Assembly: GCA_037720595.1 (NCBI GenBank)
Contig: JBBJLW010000008.1
Coordinates: 62,001 to 126,000, forward strand
DNA from: Gaiellasilicea sp037720595
Lineage (GTDB): Bacteria > Actinomycetota > Thermoleophilia > Gaiellales > Gaiellaceae
DNA: 64,000 nt
Direction of reading: 5' to 3'
Both the position numbers and the translations under genes were made by a program. Shown here piece after piece: positions 61,602-64,000 of the stretch. Position 1 is the first letter of the stretch, and each line of letters begins with the position of its first letter. Under the pieces are notes generated by a model. That model was given only the letters and a program-made list of their open reading frames with translations, was not told the DNA's origin and searched no databases.

Positions 61602-63404
61602 CTACGCAGTCTCCAGGAGCGCAGCGCTTCCGGCAAGGTCGACCGTGCGCGCATGCGCGTGCCGGATCTCGAGGAGGTAGGCGACCATGAGCTCATCGTC
61701 GCCGAAGGTGAGGTGGTAGGCGTCGGAGAGCTGCTCCGCCCGGCGGATCTGCTCCCGATTCTCGGCGAAGAGCGGGCTGAATCGGAAGAAGGAGTAGTCC
61801 GCGACCTCGGCGACGAGACCGGCTTCCTCGAGGAGCTCCGCCGTCCAGAGCTGGCCGAGGATCGAGAGCTGCATCACGTAGGCGACGCCGCCCGGCGCGA
61901 GTAGCCGGGGCAGAAGCCGGAGTAGGTGGTCGAGCAGGTTCCGCCCCCAGTAGTCGAGCGGCCGGTGGGTGGCGCGGCCGAATGGGTCTACGGGCACCTG
62001 GTAGAGGCTCGCGACGACGACGTCGTAGACGCCCTCGGGGTCGTAGCTGTAGAGGTCGACCTCCTGCGCGGAGACGCGCTCCGCGACGCCGTTGCGGAAA
62101 GCGTTCGCGAGCGTGTTCGCGACCGCGCTTCGCTGCAGGTCGATCGCGTCGACCGCTGTCGCGCCGTTCAGGGCGAGCTGGATCGCGAGGAGGCCGGTAC
62201 CGCAGCCGACGTCGAGGCAGCGCCTGTCCCGACCGGTTCCCTTCTGGGTCAGGTGCTTCCACACGAGCAGGCTGCCCTCCGTGGGGAGGAAGACTCCCGG
62301 CTCGCACACGAGCTCGGGGAACGGAAGCGGAAAGAGGCTCCGATCCCGCTCGTCCGTCCACGGCTGCGCCGGAACCGGGGTGCGGGACTCCGGCTCGAGC
62401 GCAGCGGCCACGGGCGTACTGCGGGGCCGGCCGGCCTTCGTGCCCGCGAGCCGCTCGCGCGCCGCGGCGATGTGCGCCGGCGATGTGCCGCAGCAGCCGC
62501 CCACGATCTGCGCGCCCTGCTCGCGCCAGGCGAGTGCGAGCTCGGCGTACTGCTCCGGCCCCGTCTCCTCGTCGAAGCGCCAGCCGGCATGAGAGGAGTA
62601 GCCGAGGTTGGGGTAGACGCCGAGCGGCAGATCGGTGAAGTCGCGCAACCATGGGAGCATCCCGTCCAGATGCTCGGGCGGCAGGCAGTTGATCAGGAGC
62701 GCCGAGACGCCGAGCTCCTCGAATCGCCGGGCCGCCCGGCCGAAGAGATCGCCTTCGGGTCCGCCCCAGTGCTGGCCGTAGACCCCGCAGACGCCGTGCC
62801 GGCAGCGGCGGAACGAGAGCCAGACCGGAAGCCCGCTCGCAAGCGCAGCCTCGATCGCCTCCCACGTGAACTCCTCGCGGATCAGCGACATCGTCTCCAG
62901 CAGCAGCAGGTCGGGCGGCTCGTCGCGAAGCGCGCGCAGGAGTAGCCCGAGCGACGCCCTTCGCTCGGTGCTGTCGACGTCGCCGTTGACGCTGAAGGCG
63001 ACGGCGCAGTCGCCCGTCCTACCCGCCTCGTCGATCGCCTGGCGGGCGAGCGCGATTCCGAGCCGGGCGATATCGAGCCAGTGCGTGGTCGCCGAGCTCG
63101 CGGGCCCGCCGATGTCCAGCTCCGCGGCCGCGAGCACCGCCCACGTATTCGTCGAGATCACGTCGCAGGGGACGTCGACGTAGCGGCGATGCACGTCCTT
63201 GACGGCGTACGGGGTGTCGTACAGCGCCCAGGTCCCCCAGAGCCCGCGGTCCGAGTTGAGCAGGTCGCCAGCCCGGGCGTGCGCCCGCTCGAGCTCGGTC
63301 GCGTTCGCGCCGTCGAGAAGCACCGGCTCGCCCGCTTCGAGCAGGCCGACGATCCGCCCGTACGCGGGCGAGACCGTCGTCGGAGCCTGAATCGCGGTGC
63401 TCAG
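61602..63404 (-). CDS. Homocysteine S-methyltransferase-like and SAM methyltransferase fusion
   Basis: This protein of about 600 residues starts at CTG 63402-63404 (overlapping TGA) or the nearest in-frame alternative. Residues 1-300 resemble BHMT/MetH homocysteine-binding domains (GEPVLLDGANATELERA, VISTNTW, GGCCGTSPAHI with zinc-binding Cys pair). Residues ~360-600 are a class I methyltransferase (CLDVGCGTGLLAIQLAL, YDVVVASLYQVP). The fusion may pass methyl groups between homocysteine and another acceptor; no known activity assigned. Confidence 0.78.
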   Translation of the reverse strand: MSTAIQAPTTVSPAYGRIVGLLEAGEPVLLDGANATELERAHARAGDLLNSDRGLWGTWALYDTPYAVKDVHRRYVDVPCDVISTNTWAVLAAAELDIGGPASSATTHWLDIARLGIALARQAIDEAGRTGDCAVAFSVNGDVDSTERRASLGLLLRALRDEPPDLLLLETMSLIREEFTWEAIEAALASGLPVWLSFRRCRHGVCGVYGQHWGGPEGDLFGRAARRFEELGVSALLINCLPPEHLDGMLPWLRDFTDLPLGVYPNLGYSSHAGWRFDEETGPEQYAELALAWREQGAQIVGGCCGTSPAHIAAARERLAGTKAGRPRSTPVAAALEPESRTPVPAQPWTDERDRSLFPLPFPELVCEPGVFLPTEGSLLVWKHLTQKGTGRDRRCLDVGCGTGLLAIQLALNGATAVDAIDLQRSAVANTLANAFRNGVAERVSAQEVDLYSYDPEGVYDVVVASLYQVPVDPFGRATHRPLDYWGRNLLDHLLRLLPRLLAPGGVAYVMQLSILGQLWTAELLEEAGLVAEVADYSFFRFSPLFAENREQIRRAEQLSDAYHLTFGDDELMVAYLLEIRHAHARTVDLAGSAALLETA

Positions 63405-64000
63405 AGCTTGGCCGCGTAGTCCTGGTTGTGCTGCTTCAGCGTCTCGTCGGTGCCGAGGAACGCGTGCTTCGACATGTCGGCGGTGTACCGGCTCGCCGGC
63501 GGATTGCGTCCCAGCGCCTCGGCGACGCTGCGGATGTGGTGCGGGGCGGCGCCGCAGCAGACGCCGAGATAGTTGACCCCGAGCTCGTGGGCCTCCCGCG
63601 CGAACTCGCCGAGCTCGTAGCGGTTGCACGTGAACGGATCCAGGGCGGTCGGGAACGGCCTGCCTCCTGGAATGCAATCGCAGTCCTGATCTCGAAGCGA
63701 CTGGAACGTCGGCTCGGCATCGTGCGTTCGATACGGCACCGGCAACGCGGCGACATGGACGCTCACCGCCTCGCGCACGGCGGCCACAAGCGGGAGCATC
63801 GTCTTCGGGCCGCGGATGCAGTTCAGCCCGACGACGTCGGCGCCCGCGTCCTCGAGTCGCTTACAGGCCTCGGCCGGCGACCAGCCCACGCCCCTCGTCC
63901 GTTCCAGGTGGATAGCGAGCGTGACGACGGCGGGCAGCCCGGCTGCCTTGACGACCTCGGCCGCGATCAGCGCCTCCTCGCCGTACGAGAACGTTTCCGC
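63401..64000 (-). CDS. Betaine/homocysteine S-methyltransferase-type protein, partial at right edge
   Basis: The frame is open to the window edge (about 199 codons visible). It contains SYGEEALIAAEVVKAAG, GADVVGLNCIRGP, YELGEFAREAHELGVNYLGVCCGAAPHHI, where the CC pair would bind zinc with a Cys in LNC. BHMT-type enzymes move a methyl group from betaine (or another donor) to homocysteine. First visible gene of the sox operon; it continues beyond the window. Confidence 0.85.
   Translation of the reverse strand, partial: AETFSYGEEALIAAEVVKAAGLPAVVTLAIHLERTRGVGWSPAEACKRLEDAGADVVGLNCIRGPKTMLPLVAAVREAVSVHVAALPVPYRTHDAEPTFQSLRDQDCDCIPGGRPFPTALDPFTCNRYELGEFAREAHELGVNYLGVCCGAAPHHIRSVAEALGRNPPASRYTADMSKHAFLGTDETLKQHNQDYAAKL

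Overview
The window is GC-rich DNA with dense, mostly short-gap gene packing. It looks like a chromosomal piece of an actinobacterium, most likely class Thermoleophilia (Gaiellales or Solirubrobacterales type). This is inferred from a lexA promoter carrying an actinobacterial CGAAC-N4-GTTCG box, ThyX instead of ThyA, a secreted protein with Ig-like WQRC repeats, and selenocysteine genes. A database comparison would be needed to fix the taxon.

Left part, 1-11.06 kb, is accessory DNA. An intact IS3-family element (1301-2607) splits a pentapeptide-repeat membrane protein gene, and removing it with one target copy restores one reading frame. Next come two tandem islands ending at the RNase P RNA gene rnpB (11031-11392, minus strand). 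Copies of the rnpB 3' end with its terminator sit at 3343-3396 and 5705-5749, so the spans 3.4-5.74 kb and 5.74-11.04 kb look like cargo bounded by attachment sites. Each island end also carries a tandem GTGATGC motif with an 11-bp period, at similar distances from the attachment core. No integrase is visible. The first island holds a second intact IS3 element and a toxin-antitoxin pair with a frameshifted toxin. The second holds one minus-strand operon: ArsR-rhodanese regulator, metallo-beta-lactamase-fold protein, MFS transporter, a 16-residue leader, two methyltransferases and a rhodanese.

The most striking observation is that both methyltransferase genes have one in-frame UGA in the middle of otherwise continuous homology-like sequence. 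Each UGA is followed, 10 or 14 nt later, by a perfect 17-nt mini-hairpin (7-bp stem, 3-nt loop), as expected of a bacterial SECIS. The same window encodes selA (25985), selB (27277) and selC, a 93-nt tRNA with a UCA anticodon (33100). The two genes are therefore best read as selenoproteins in a chalcogen, metalloid or sulfur-handling operon.

11.4-37.8 kb is core and semi-core chromosome: lexA with its SOS box, tRNA-Leu(GAG), secG, a glycosyltransferase, a DUF839 protein, a methylmalonyl-CoA mutase-type large subunit with a GntR regulator, a MoaD-MoaE fusion, a site-2-type protease, a LOG protein, a TPR/AAA operon, a VanW protein, selA-selB, a nitrilase-cupin pair, a secreted Ig-like protein, selC and cell-wall or membrane genes.

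37.9-55.3 kb holds rpsF-ssb-rpsR-rplI followed by dnaB and a DnaC-like helicase loader, infA, a cold-shock gene, thyX, an ECF sigma/anti-sigma pair, two divergent superoxide dismutase-family genes, plsY, folE2, a Fpg/Nei glycosylase and the primary sigma factor.

55.4-64 kb is one tightly overlapping minus-strand operon for betaine and sarcosine C1 metabolism: two homocysteine methyltransferase-type proteins (one fused to a SAM methyltransferase domain), soxD-soxA-soxG-soxB and formate-tetrahydrofolate ligase. Methyl groups removed from betaine-like compounds would be passed to homocysteine and tetrahydrofolate.
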